Shown piece after piece: positions 1-6,795 of a stretch of 8,972 bases of DNA. How positions within the stretch are numbered: the stretch's first letter is position 1; each line of letters opens with the position of its first letter. The notes under the pieces were generated by a model. It was given only the letters and a program-made list of their open reading frames with translations, was not told the DNA's origin and ran no database searches. The position numbers and the translations under genes were made by a program. Source of the DNA: Kiloniellales bacterium. GTDB taxonomy: Bacteria > Pseudomonadota > Alphaproteobacteria > Kiloniellales > JAKSDN01. The stretch lies in contig JAKSDN010000445.1 in NCBI GenBank assembly GCA_022360075.1, forward strand, positions 1 through 8,972, in the 5' to 3' direction.

Positions 1-832
1 ATCGCAAGACGGTCACCTCCGGGTTCGACACCAGCTCCGGGACGTCGGCGAAAGGCGCGGTGCTTGTGACGTCGATACTGCCGCCGAGCAGCGCGGTGAC
101 GCCGGCCGATTCCTCCGCGATCAATGGGATATCGACACCACCCACCATCGGCTGTCCCTCGACGAAATAGTCTTCGAATGCTTCTAGCCGAAGGCTGGCC
201 CCGGGATTGAAGGCAGTCAGACGGAAGGGGCCGCTACCCACGGGTTTCGCCGCGAATTCTTCGGCAGAGCCGGTTTCGAGGATGTGCTTCGGAACGATCT
301 GGCTGCCGGTGCGAGTGTTGGTCAGGTAGCCTAGAAGCGGCGCGAAGGGCTTCGAGGTCTCGATCTCGAGGCGGTGGTCGTCGATCACGCGGACTTCAGA
401 CACGACGTCGAACTTCGATTTGTGGGGTGAGCCGAAGGCCTCGTCCTTGACCCGCTCGAGGGTGAACTTGACGTCTTCGGCCGTCAGCGGCTGCCCATCG
501 TGGAACTTCACACCCTTGCGAAGCGTGAACTCCCAAAGAGTCGGGCTCTTCGAGGTCCAGGACTCGGCAAGATCCGGGACGATCTCCATTTTCTCGTTGA
601 ACTTGAGGAGTGTGTTGAAGACGCCCCAAATGACATAGAATTCGGGGATCAATGAGGCCTTGCCCGGATCGAGGGTGTTGATGACGTTGTAGCCCGTGAT
701 GCCGGCCCGCAGATTGGCGCAGACCGCTTGGGCTTGTCCGGCCCAGAAGGGCACATGGGCGAACGCGCCCACGGCGAGGCCGGTCTTAAGTATCTGGCGG
801 CGATTCAAGTGCCAGTATTCATACTTATTCAT
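1..832 (-). CDS. ABC transporter substrate-binding protein, SBP family 5, N-terminal part
   Basis: This is the N-terminal 277 codons of a periplasmic binding protein that would deliver a peptide, nickel or opine-like solute to an ABC importer. The gene runs off the left edge; family members are usually about 500-540 residues. Residues 10-16 (NRRQILK) followed by a hydrophobic stretch and AQA at 34-36 look like a twin-arginine signal peptide. Family hallmarks are TLDP (53-56), PDLAESW (86-92), GVKFHDGQPLTAEDV (107-121) and VGSGPFRL further on. The ATG at 830-832 has a good ribosome site (AGGGAG, 841-846) 8 bases upstream. It starts 49 bases after the stop of the upstream oxidoreductase, so the two are probably co-transcribed and the permease and ATPase genes probably lie beyond the left edge. 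The family call is firm. The ligand is unknown. Confidence 0.92.
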   Translation of the reverse strand, partial: MNKYEYWHLNRRQILKTGLAVGAFAHVPFWAGQAQAVCANLRAGITGYNVINTLDPGKASLIPEFYVIWGVFNTLLKFNEKMEIVPDLAESWTSKSPTLWEFTLRKGVKFHDGQPLTAEDVKFTLERVKDEAFGSPHKSKFDVVSEVRVIDDHRLEIETSKPFAPLLGYLTNTRTGSQIVPKHILETGSAEEFAAKPVGSGPFRLTAFNPGASLRLEAFEDYFVEGQPMVGGVDIPLIAEESAGVTALLGGSIDVTSTAPFADVPELVSNPEVTVLR

Positions 833-881
833 GAGTCTCTCTCCCTGTTTTATTGTTTGTAACGCTCACTTCGTTCGTCGA

Positions 882-2474
882 TCATTGCTCCGCTTCGAGA
901 GCCCCAGCCTGATCGCTCTCGGACGGTCCGGCCGCGACTGGCCTGCCAAAAAGGTGTCCCACCTCGGACTTGAAGCGCTCGATCTCGACGTTGCGCTCGG
1001 CGGCAGACCATCCGAGCTCCAAGGCCATGATGTCTGCGGCACGTGTTATCTCGGTATCGGTGAAGTCATGCCGCCACCCGACGCCCGTGCGCCGATAGAG
1101 GACATCGGTCAGCGTCCGCGCCTGCTCTTCGGAGGCGCAGGCCCTGAGATGTCCGAGGCGAATCCGCGGATCGCCGTCAATGAGCGGCGGAGTGTTGGTG
1201 TTCCCGGGGAAGTCCCGCAGCTTATGGGAAAGTGGCCGGGGCGATTCTGTGGGCTTGAAGATCGATTTAAGCCGCTTCGTGACCTCCCGGCCTGCCGAGC
1301 GGTGTGTCATGACCGGGCCCGCCGTCAGCGCGAAAACGCGGTTCAGACCGATATGGCCAAGATCATGAAGCTCGCGCGACCGCTTGCCTTTCGGTAGCGC
1401 CGGATCGTAGGTCAGCGGTCGCACGCCGGCCCATGTCGATTGGATGTCGGTCCGCCCAATCTTGAGCCCCGGCAAGATCGCGTTCGTTTCCTCGAGCAAA
1501 AACGCAACATCCCTCTGGTTAGCGGAAACGTTGTCATAGTCGCCGTCGAATGCTGTCTCGGTCGGTCCGATGTAGTGCCGGCCGTGCCAAGGAATGCAGT
1601 AGTACGGTTCCTTGAGGCTATTGGTCGTCGTGATCCCGAAGTCTCGGCATTCGGCGGGAAGCTGCACAACAATGTGAGCACCCTTGGTGCCGAAGGTCTT
1701 ACGCGGCGTGCCGGTCCTTGCAGTCTTCGCGACATGGTCGATCCAGATTCCTGCCATGTTTAGAACGGCCGTTGCCTGGACAAACACGGACTCCTCCCGG
1801 CTTTCCACATCGGTTAGCCGGATCTCCCATTGCCCGTTGCGGTCCGCCACCAACTCGGCAGTCGTGTAGTTCCGCGCGACTGCGCCCATCCGCTCGGCGT
1901 CGAGTACGGCGTCCATGCATATCCGCTCAGGCCAGTCGAGTTGGTACTCCGTGAATGCGGCGACCGAGCGTAGCTGCTCCCGCTGGGCCAATGCGGCCAC
2001 CAGCGGGTTATCTGCAGCCTGGTCCGGAGAGAGCCGACGGTAGTCGAGCGGTACGTTCTTTGAGGCGAGGCTGCCCAGCAGCTTGAACGCTAGGTCGGTC
2101 TGCCAAGGCGAATAGGGTCCGTTCTCGAAGATCGGGAAGAGAAACGTCATCGCCCGGGTTCGGGCGCCGGCTGTACGGACCATTTCGTGTCGCGCCCGCA
2201 TTGCCTGACGGGCCATACGCAAGGCAACAGCGAATTGTGCCGGATGGCTTAGGAAATGGCGCAGCGGGCTCGGTGCTTCGAAGTATCTCAGTCCGCAGTG
2301 GAGAAGCCGACTCGAACGGCTGGTGGCACCTGAACCGAAGTCGGCCTTATCGACGATCAGGACCGAGTAGCCTTCGGCCGCGGCGTGCTGCGCCGCGCTG
2401 GCACCGTTGATGCCGCCGCCTATGACGGCAACGTCGAATACGCGGTTAGCCAGAGAGGCGAGCGAAGGTCGCAT
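882..2474 (-). CDS. FAD-dependent oxidoreductase, glycerol-3-phosphate dehydrogenase (GlpD) family
   Basis: A 530-residue flavoprotein of the GlpD/DAO fold, close to the usual family length. Visible parts are the FAD dinucleotide-binding motif VIGGGINGAS (17-26), CGLRYFE (60-66) matching the GlpD GGLRYLE segment, KGAHIVV (264-270), IPW (294-296), GVRPL (350-354) and a C-terminal DAO_C-like domain with RRTGVGW (461-467). Classical GlpD enzymes have a GGKLTTYR segment near the flavin and substrate; here the equivalent reads AGPVMTHR (385-392), so the conserved lysine is missing. The enzyme may therefore oxidise a different hydroxy acid or polyol phosphate. I chose the ATG at 2472-2474 over the GTG one codon earlier because it overlaps the upstream stop as TGATG and has GAGG (2482-2485) 7 bases upstream. 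Translational coupling with the MmgE/PrpD gene is likely. Family call strong; glycerol-3-phosphate as substrate is doubtful. Confidence 0.88.
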   Translation of the reverse strand: MRPSLASLANRVFDVAVIGGGINGASAAQHAAAEGYSVLIVDKADFGSGATSRSSRLLHCGLRYFEAPSPLRHFLSHPAQFAVALRMARQAMRARHEMVRTAGARTRAMTFLFPIFENGPYSPWQTDLAFKLLGSLASKNVPLDYRRLSPDQAADNPLVAALAQREQLRSVAAFTEYQLDWPERICMDAVLDAERMGAVARNYTTAELVADRNGQWEIRLTDVESREESVFVQATAVLNMAGIWIDHVAKTARTGTPRKTFGTKGAHIVVQLPAECRDFGITTTNSLKEPYYCIPWHGRHYIGPTETAFDGDYDNVSANQRDVAFLLEETNAILPGLKIGRTDIQSTWAGVRPLTYDPALPKGKRSRELHDLGHIGLNRVFALTAGPVMTHRSAGREVTKRLKSIFKPTESPRPLSHKLRDFPGNTNTPPLIDGDPRIRLGHLRACASEEQARTLTDVLYRRTGVGWRHDFTDTEITRAADIMALELGWSAAERNVEIERFKSEVGHLFGRPVAAGPSESDQAGALEAEQ

Positions 2475-3907
2475 CACGCGGCCTCACGCTTGCCATTGAC
2501 TTCGGCCAGCCCATCGAGAACGGGTGTGACGCTTGGAAGCTCTTCGACGCGACGCAGATCGGCGAGGATCGAAGGGGCGTCTTCATCGTCGACGAGGCGG
2601 CAGAACTTCTCCGCCAAAGCTTCTTCAGAGAAACGGGTTTCCGGATCCCAAGGGTCGCCGTCTGCGAAGTCTGTCTCGGCGGCGTACTCCCGACCGTCTT
2701 GCCAAATGCGTATCCCGCCTGGCATTTGCCGGATCTGATTCCTTTCGAAGTGGTGCGCAAACTGCCGTGCGCGTGGATGCTCGATAACCTCGACCTTATC
2801 CTTCAGCGCAACGAATTGCGGGTCCAGGTCCCATCGCGCATCCAGCCAGCTCGGGCCGGCGGGTTCGCCGAGCAGTTGGAGGGCGATCATGTGCGGATAG
2901 CTGAACTGTCGGCTTGCGAAGGTCTCGGGGTCGCGCTGGGTAAATCGCCGCGAGATTGCAAGTGGGCTCGATTCTACGACGACGCGCTCGATCTTTGCCG
3001 GTACCAATTCGTGGGTATGCATCAACCGCTCAAGGGCGGTCATGGGGTAGTGGGTGAAACGGCAAGTCGGCCAGGGCTTGTAGGTGATGTCGCGCAACAT
3101 CCACTGTTGCTCCAGGCCGTCGAACAGATGATGGAGATGGCTGCTGTCCCGCCCGTACATGCGGGCCATGCCTTGCTCGTCCTCGAGGATAAGCGGGAAT
3201 CCTTCGGTGCCGCTCGCCGCCGAGATCGCTCCGAAGAGCCCTGTCACCGTGCACCAGCCGGCGTCGCAGTACTTGCAGTTCGGGAGATCGATCGCGGACG
3301 ACCATTGCGATCCGGCCGGCAGCGGTGCGTTCGATGACGCGACTGCCAGGGCTTGATGGAATGTATCGGCGTTGAGGCGCAGCGCCTTTGCCGATGCTGC
3401 GGCGCTGGCCAAGACGACGGGGGCGGCGACCCCCCAAACGGTCGGATAGCCTTCGACCATGCCGTCGCGTACGAAGACCATGGGTCCGATTGCCGTCGCA
3501 AGCCGTGCGCCGATTTCGTAGCCAACGATGATGGCCAGCAGCAGGTCCTGTCCGGTCAGGGCTTCCCGCTCGGCCAGCGCGAGACTGGCGGCGAAAGCCC
3601 CAACGCCGAAATGAACCCCGACCGGGAAGGTCTCGTCGAAGTCCATCGCGTTGGCCAAGCGACCGTTGATATAGGCAGCCCGCAGCAAGCCGGTGCGTCC
3701 GCGACGGCCAACAACTGCCGCGTCTTCACCGGATCCAAAAGCGGATGCGCCGGCCATTACAATCGGCGCGATCTCGGTTCTCGCGCCGCCGATGGTGCAG
3801 CCCAACGTGTCGATCAACAGCCGCTTGGCCTCGTCTACGACATCCCGCGGAACATCTTCGAAACGCAGTTCACCGAAATAGGAGGCAAGTTTGGCTGCCT
3901 GCGGCAT
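2474..3907 (-). CDS. MmgE/PrpD family protein
   Basis: A 477-residue protein of the MmgE/PrpD fold. The family includes 2-methylcitrate dehydratase, cis-aconitate decarboxylase and iminodisuccinate epimerase, which act on di- and tricarboxylates without a cofactor. Seen in the sequence: an all-helical N-terminal domain with IDTLGC (32-37) and NGRLANAMDFDET (81-93), the family motif KYCDAGW (212-218), KPWPTCRFTHYPM (277-289), then the smaller second domain with FSYPHMIALQLL (335-346) and the C-terminal RFSEEALAEKF (425-435). Length is normal and the frame is intact. It lacks the propionate-catabolism neighbours expected of true PrpD, so I leave the symbol blank. The ATG at 3905-3907 has AGGAAG (3918-3923) 10 bases upstream. 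A TTGACG hexamer (3972-3977) lies in the 102-base gap after the LysR gene, but no convincing -10 follows, so a private promoter is only possible. The downstream oxidoreductase overlaps its stop. Confidence 0.9.
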   Translation of the reverse strand: MPQAAKLASYFGELRFEDVPRDVVDEAKRLLIDTLGCTIGGARTEIAPIVMAGASAFGSGEDAAVVGRRGRTGLLRAAYINGRLANAMDFDETFPVGVHFGVGAFAASLALAEREALTGQDLLLAIIVGYEIGARLATAIGPMVFVRDGMVEGYPTVWGVAAPVVLASAAASAKALRLNADTFHQALAVASSNAPLPAGSQWSSAIDLPNCKYCDAGWCTVTGLFGAISAASGTEGFPLILEDEQGMARMYGRDSSHLHHLFDGLEQQWMLRDITYKPWPTCRFTHYPMTALERLMHTHELVPAKIERVVVESSPLAISRRFTQRDPETFASRQFSYPHMIALQLLGEPAGPSWLDARWDLDPQFVALKDKVEVIEHPRARQFAHHFERNQIRQMPGGIRIWQDGREYAAETDFADGDPWDPETRFSEEALAEKFCRLVDDEDAPSILADLRRVEELPSVTPVLDGLAEVNGKREAA

Positions 3908-4009
3908 ATCCCTTTGACTTCCTGCCCAGTCCGTTGACCCTATTCCAGAGTAGGCAGAGGAAGTGATATGCCGTCAAATTACAGGCTGTGGTTCGTGTAT
4001 GCTTTTTGA

Positions 4010-4933
4010 TTATACGGCTTCGCTCGGCTTGCCGTCGGCCATTGGACCGATGATGGGGACGCGGGCCGCTCGCAGGGCGGCAAGGAACCGACTGGCAACC
4101 TTCGAGAGAGGGCGGTGGCCTGGATGGAGAACGCCGACGTGAAATATGATCGCCGGCTCGAACGACCGCACCACAATCGGTTGGTCCTTGAAGTCGTGCG
4201 CCGTAAAGGGATCGATGAGGCCGACACCGAGGCCTCTCGCCACAAGTGAGCCGATGGCACTGGCGAAGGGGGTCTCGTACGCGATTTTGTAATTGACCCC
4301 GACGGATTGAAAGACCTGATCGATCCGGTGGCGGCCGGCACAAGCTTTGGTCAGCACGATCATCGGCACATCGATAAGGTCCCGCGGCGTCACTGCTTCC
4401 AGCTTTGCCACCTCGAAGTGCGACGGCACGGCCAGTACGTAGGGTGTCTTGCAGAAGTCCTCCATGACGAAGCCCGAGCGATGGAAAGGGAACTCGGCGA
4501 GGCCGAAGTCGACCTGCTGCGAGGCGGTCCATTCCTCGACCTTTGCGGAGATCTGGATGTCGTGCCGGATGTGCACATCTGGATGGTCGCCCGCGAAGTC
4601 CTTGATCACCGACGGAACGAAGCCGAGCCCCAGCGCGGGCAGACAGGCCAGATCCAACTGGCCGCGCTTTGCCGACTGAATGTCGAAGGCGGCGTGGCGT
4701 ATCTTGTCGATCGACGAGAACGCCCGCTCCACTTCCTCATAAAGCAGCTGCGCCTCGGGCGTCGGGACCAAGCGCCCGGTGCTACGATCGAACAAGGTGA
4801 TGTTGAAGTTGCCCTCGAACTTCTCGATCAGCCGGCTGACCGCCGGCTGCGAGACCTGCAGGATCTCGGCCGCACCGCTGACGGTCCCCGAGATCATCGT
4901 CGCGCGAAACGCTTCGAGCTGGCGCAGCCTCAT
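4010..4933 (-). CDS. LysR-type transcriptional regulator
   Basis: A 307-residue LysR regulator with a winged helix-turn-helix at about residues 1-60. The recognition part reads SGAAEILQVSQPAVSRLI (19-36), followed by LFDR and PTPEAQLLYEEV. An effector-binding domain runs from about 92 to 295. The N-terminus (MRLRQLEAFRATMISGTVSG) resembles the OccR/NocR group that senses opines and amino-acid derivatives. That resemblance is from memory and does not fix the ligand. The ATG at 4931-4933 has a strong ribosome site (GGGAGGA, 4942-4948) 8 bases upstream. It sits immediately upstream of, and in the same direction as, the MmgE/PrpD operon (102-base gap) rather than divergent, so it may be the first gene of the operon or control a promoter in that gap. 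Likely regulator of the catabolic genes 1-3907. Confidence 0.93.
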   Translation of the reverse strand: MRLRQLEAFRATMISGTVSGAAEILQVSQPAVSRLIEKFEGNFNITLFDRSTGRLVPTPEAQLLYEEVERAFSSIDKIRHAAFDIQSAKRGQLDLACLPALGLGFVPSVIKDFAGDHPDVHIRHDIQISAKVEEWTASQQVDFGLAEFPFHRSGFVMEDFCKTPYVLAVPSHFEVAKLEAVTPRDLIDVPMIVLTKACAGRHRIDQVFQSVGVNYKIAYETPFASAIGSLVARGLGVGLIDPFTAHDFKDQPIVVRSFEPAIIFHVGVLHPGHRPLSKVASRFLAALRAARVPIIGPMADGKPSEAV

Positions 4934-5035
4934 GCCCCTGATCCTCCCACCGCTCGGTCTCTAGTCATCCAAGTCTGTACCTTTGAGTTGCTGGCCTCTT
5001 CGGCGTATGGCGCTCATCAGTTCAGCGCCGAGAGG

Positions 5036-5059
5036 CTATATAATTTTTATGCATATTAA
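5036..5059 (-). promoter_or_regulatory. AT-rich island, candidate promoter or operator of the LysR gene
   Basis: A sharply AT-rich patch in an otherwise GC-rich region, about 105 bases upstream of the LysR start. On the minus strand it contains TATATA (5037-5042) as a possible -10 and the 8-base palindrome TATGCATA (5048-5055). LysR regulators often bind AT-rich T-N11-A dyads near their own promoter, and this patch could supply one. I find no good -35 hexamer at 16-18 bases. A small inverted repeat, GGCGCT (5009-5014) and AGCGCC (5024-5029), lies just downstream in the presumed leader. Confidence 0.35.
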
Positions 5060-5210
5060 AGAGCTACAGAAGATCTAAAAGACATACTTTGGCCAAGCCG
5101 ATGAAAGCGAACCGTTGCCGACTTCGCCCGAGGCCGCGTCGCAGCGTGAACTTGCGGTTCAAGGCCGATCCTGGATTCGAGGAACAGTAATCTCTCGGAG
5201 AAAGTGCTGG

Positions 5211-5268
5211 ATCAGGCCGCGGCTTCGAAAGGCCCTTGCTGATATCGGCAGTTGTATGCTCCCGCAAC
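5211..5268 (+). repeat. Attachment-like repeat, left copy
   Basis: This segment aligns without gaps to 6738-6795 in the same orientation, with 43 of 58 bases identical by hand count, including the perfect run TGCTGATATCG (5237-5247). Read on the minus strand both copies end at the same aligned TGA and encode related 18-residue tails (VAGAYNCRYQQGPFEAAA here, 12 of 18 matching the right copy). The right copy is the end of a serine recombinase gene. Here no recombinase frame lies upstream, so this is best read as a solo attachment-site remnant of a related element rather than as a gene. Confidence 0.6.
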
Positions 5269-5399
5269 GAACCTGTATCCAGGCCTGTCGATGAAGCAGA
5301 GCAACAAAACGGCTAGGTTCGACCCAAGGCGGCCGTTCGGCCTCAGGCTGGCGAATGACGCATATGCGGACAAAGCGCCATTTCGCTGAATGACCGCTC

Positions 5400-5726
5400 T
5401 CAAATTGTCTTGATGTTCAAAGACGATTTTAGCCATCTGGCATAGTCCGCCAGCACCGCGTCGTCTCTGGAGCAATAGGTCCATTTCTGCAGGCGGTTTG
5501 CTACGATGAACCCGGCACGCTTCAAGAGTTCGATATGGCGGCTCATGGTTGGCTGACTTACACCGAAATGTTCCGCCAGAAGCTGCACGCATACGCCGAC
5601 CTCTACCGGGTCTGCGGATTCCTGTTTGGAGAAATGCGCCGCTGGATCGTCCAGCAAGCGAAGCACCTCGATGCGGGTCTCGTTGGCAAGTGCCTTGACT
5701 TGATCTTCTCTGTTTGGCATATCCAT
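5400..5726 (-). CDS. ArsR/SmtB-family transcriptional repressor
   Basis: A 108-residue winged helix-turn-helix protein. Seen: ALANETRIEVLRLL (12-25), the usual dimerisation and first DNA-binding segment, then VCVQLLAEHFGVSQPTMSRH (45-64) with the recognition helix, then HIELLKRAGF (64-73) and the wing. It resembles the ArsR subgroup with an ADPVEVGVCV segment. It has single cysteines at 46 and 85 but no ELCVC-type metal site, so a metal ligand is doubtful; an organic effector or redox signal is possible. It is divergent from the hydrolase gene across 50 bases that hold a palindrome, so it probably represses itself and the hydrolase. Two in-frame ATGs exist, at 5726 and 5720. Neither has a ribosome site, and the position of the promoter would fit leaderless translation from the second (106 residues). 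Confidence 0.92.
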   Translation of the reverse strand: MDMPNREDQVKALANETRIEVLRLLDDPAAHFSKQESADPVEVGVCVQLLAEHFGVSQPTMSRHIELLKRAGFIVANRLQKWTYCSRDDAVLADYARWLKSSLNIKTI

Positions 5727-5732
5727 AGATAA

Positions 5733-5748
5733 ATAGCGAATTTGCTAT
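5733..5748. promoter_or_regulatory. Imperfect palindrome, probable ArsR operator
   Basis: ATAGCGAATTTGCTAT is a 16-base dyad with one mismatched pair (arms ATAGC and GCTAT around an AATT centre). It lies midway between the divergent arsR-like and hydrolase starts. It occupies the spacer between the -35 and -10 region of the minus-strand promoter and overlaps the candidate plus-strand -10. AT-rich dyads of this kind are typical ArsR-family sites, so one bound dimer could silence both genes. Binding is inferred. Confidence 0.6.
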
Positions 5749-5751
5749 ATG
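5743..5751 (+). promoter_or_regulatory. Candidate extended -10 of the hydrolase promoter
   Basis: TGCTATATG provides a TGn extension followed by TATATG (four of six consensus bases), 25 bases upstream of the hydrolase ATG. No good -35 is visible at the expected distance. It overlaps the right arm of the ArsR palindrome, which fits repression by steric exclusion. Confidence 0.35.
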
Positions 5752-5776
5752 TCAATGATTAAATGAAAGCGAAGCG

Positions 5777-6586
5777 ATGCTAGAGCTGAAGGAGCGTTTT
5801 TCATATCAAGGGCAGTCCGTCGCTTGGGGCTCGATGGGTGAAGGCGATCCGATCGTTCTGATTCATGGGTTTCCTTGGTCCGCGCAAGCATGGCGGTCTA
5901 TCGCACCTTGGCTGGCGAAGACCCACAAGGTCTATTTCTTCGACATGCTCGGCACGGGCCTGTCCGAGAAAGGCTCCGACCAGAATGTGACGGAGTCCGT
6001 TCAAAGCGATTTGTTGGAGGACTTGATCGGCGACTGGGGTCTCACGCGCCCTCAGGTTGTCGGTCATGACTTTGGCGGGTTGTGCGCGTTGCGCAGTCAC
6101 TTTGTGAACGGCATCGAATATGGCAAACTCCATCTGGTGAATGCGGTCGCGGTGCTGCCATCTGGTTCGCCCTTCTATGCCCATGTCGCGAACCATGAGC
6201 CTGCTTTCGCAGGGCTGCCTGACTACGCTCATGAAGCACTCTTTCGGGCCTACATTCAGGCGGCGGCGCATTATCCGCTGCGCGAGGACTCGATCCAGAT
6301 GTATTTAAAGCCTTGGTCGGACGAAGTGGGGAAAGCCGCGTTCTACCGTCAGATCGCACATGCCGACCTGGGCAATATCGAAGAAGCGCAAAAACTCTAT
6401 GCGGAACCCGATTTTGATGTCCATATGACATGGGGAATGCGTGACACGTTCATTCCTTCTGAGCAAGGGCGCGAGGTGCAGAAGCTGCTCAATGCAAAGA
6501 GCTTCACGCCCATCCCGGATGCGTCACACATCGTCCATGAAGACGCACCGGCGGCGTTGCTCGGGTCGCTGCTCAATAGCATCTAA
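5777..6586 (+). CDS. Alpha/beta hydrolase, Asp-nucleophile (epoxide hydrolase/haloalkane dehalogenase-like)
   Basis: A 269-residue soluble alpha/beta hydrolase without a signal peptide. The catalytic set is complete: oxyanion motif HGFPW (30-34), nucleophile elbow GHDFGG (96-101) with Asp98 in place of the usual serine, acid Asp223 in WGMRDTFIP (219-227) and His251 in DASHIVHED (248-256). Between residues about 130 and 205 lies a helical cap. An aspartate nucleophile is the hallmark of haloalkane dehalogenases, epoxide hydrolases and fluoroacetate dehalogenases, which form an ester intermediate. Which of these reactions applies cannot be told from sequence alone. The start at 5777 has only a weak purine-rich ribosome site. 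The gene faces away from the ArsR repressor, suggesting induction by its substrate or a related toxic compound. Both genes lie between two attachment-like repeats, so acquisition by transfer is plausible. Confidence 0.9.
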   Translation: MLELKERFSYQGQSVAWGSMGEGDPIVLIHGFPWSAQAWRSIAPWLAKTHKVYFFDMLGTGLSEKGSDQNVTESVQSDLLEDLIGDWGLTRPQVVGHDFGGLCALRSHFVNGIEYGKLHLVNAVAVLPSGSPFYAHVANHEPAFAGLPDYAHEALFRAYIQAAAHYPLREDSIQMYLKPWSDEVGKAAFYRQIAHADLGNIEEAQKLYAEPDFDVHMTWGMRDTFIPSEQGREVQKLLNAKSFTPIPDASHIVHEDAPAALLGSLLNSI

Positions 6587-6738
6587 TCGCGAATTCGACA
6601 GTCGGCGAAGGAGACATTCGCTGCACACTGACTAATGACGAGGCTGGGCTCAAACCGGCCTTTGGCTGTAAAGCCAACGAATGACCGAACTTGGCCGAAT
6701 TCAGCCACTCAAGTGAGCTCATGGATCAACTTGGGCCA
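6587..6738 (+). other. Spacer after the hydrolase gene with small hairpin
   Basis: No gene is visible. The stretch holds a compact hairpin, TTGGCT (6662-6667), loop GTAA, AGCCAA (6672-6677), without a T-tract, so it is not a convincing terminator. GAATGACCG (6679-6687) also occurs at 5388-5396 on the other side of the arsR-hydrolase pair. The composition resembles the degenerate intergenic repeat material seen at 5311-5399. Confidence 0.4.
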
Positions 6739-6795
6739 TCATGCTGCTGCTTGGAAAAGGCCCTGCTGATATCGATGGGTGCGTGCCTCCGCAAC
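6738..6795 (+). repeat. Attachment-like repeat, right copy (recombinase 3' tail)
   Basis: Direct-repeat partner of 5211-5268, 1527 bases away. On the minus strand it encodes the last 18 residues of the recombinase frame (VAEARTHRYQQGLFQAAA) and its TGA stop at 6739-6741. The CCGCAACC core near its right end (6789-6796, ggttgcgg on the minus strand) is the kind of sequence often found at rhizobial serine-recombinase gene ends, where attachment sites tend to overlap the gene's 3' end. Confidence 0.6.

Larger units (their letters stand above)
4934..5399. other. Gene-poor spacer between the LysR gene and arsR-like gene
   Basis: I see no convincing gene in these 466 bases. The left part holds the LysR leader and the AT-rich promoter candidate. 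The part from about 5064 to 5210 has short open frames without recognisable domains or ribosome sites. The 5211-5268 segment is a repeat matching the recombinase tail on the right. From 5311 to 5399 the sequence has GGTTCGACCC, a GGCC-gttc-GGCC mini-palindrome and GAATGACCG (5388-5396), resembling degenerate intergenic repeats I associate with rhizobial genomes. The stretch looks like scar material between the catabolic operon and an inserted segment. Confidence 0.5.
5727..5755 (-). promoter_or_regulatory. Candidate sigma-70-type promoter of the arsR-like gene
   Basis: On the minus strand a perfect TTGACA (5750-5755) is followed 17-18 bases on by TTATCT or TATCTA (5726-5732), a weak -10. Transcription would then begin at about 5718-5721, inside the first annotated codons and next to the second ATG at 5720. 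That suggests either a leaderless message or a different -10. The operator palindrome fills the spacer. Confidence 0.45.

Noticed and set aside
696..1397. 233-codon plus-strand open frame
   Set aside because: It spans the junction of two convincing minus-strand genes in antisense and resembles no family.
3940..3977. Candidate promoter for the MmgE/PrpD gene (TTGACG)
   Set aside because: No acceptable -10 hexamer lies at 16-18 bases, so I noted it only in the gene entry.
4307..5059. 250-codon plus-strand open frame
   Set aside because: It lies antisense over the intact LysR gene and has no recognisable domain; long shadow frames are common opposite GC-rich genes.
5064..5267. 67-codon minus-strand open frame
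   Set aside because: No ribosome site or domain, and it runs through the repeat, so it is not supported as a gene.
5212..5592. 126-codon minus-strand open frame
   Set aside because: It overlaps the arsR-like gene in another frame; only its last 18 codons are meaningful, and those belong to the repeat matching the recombinase tail.
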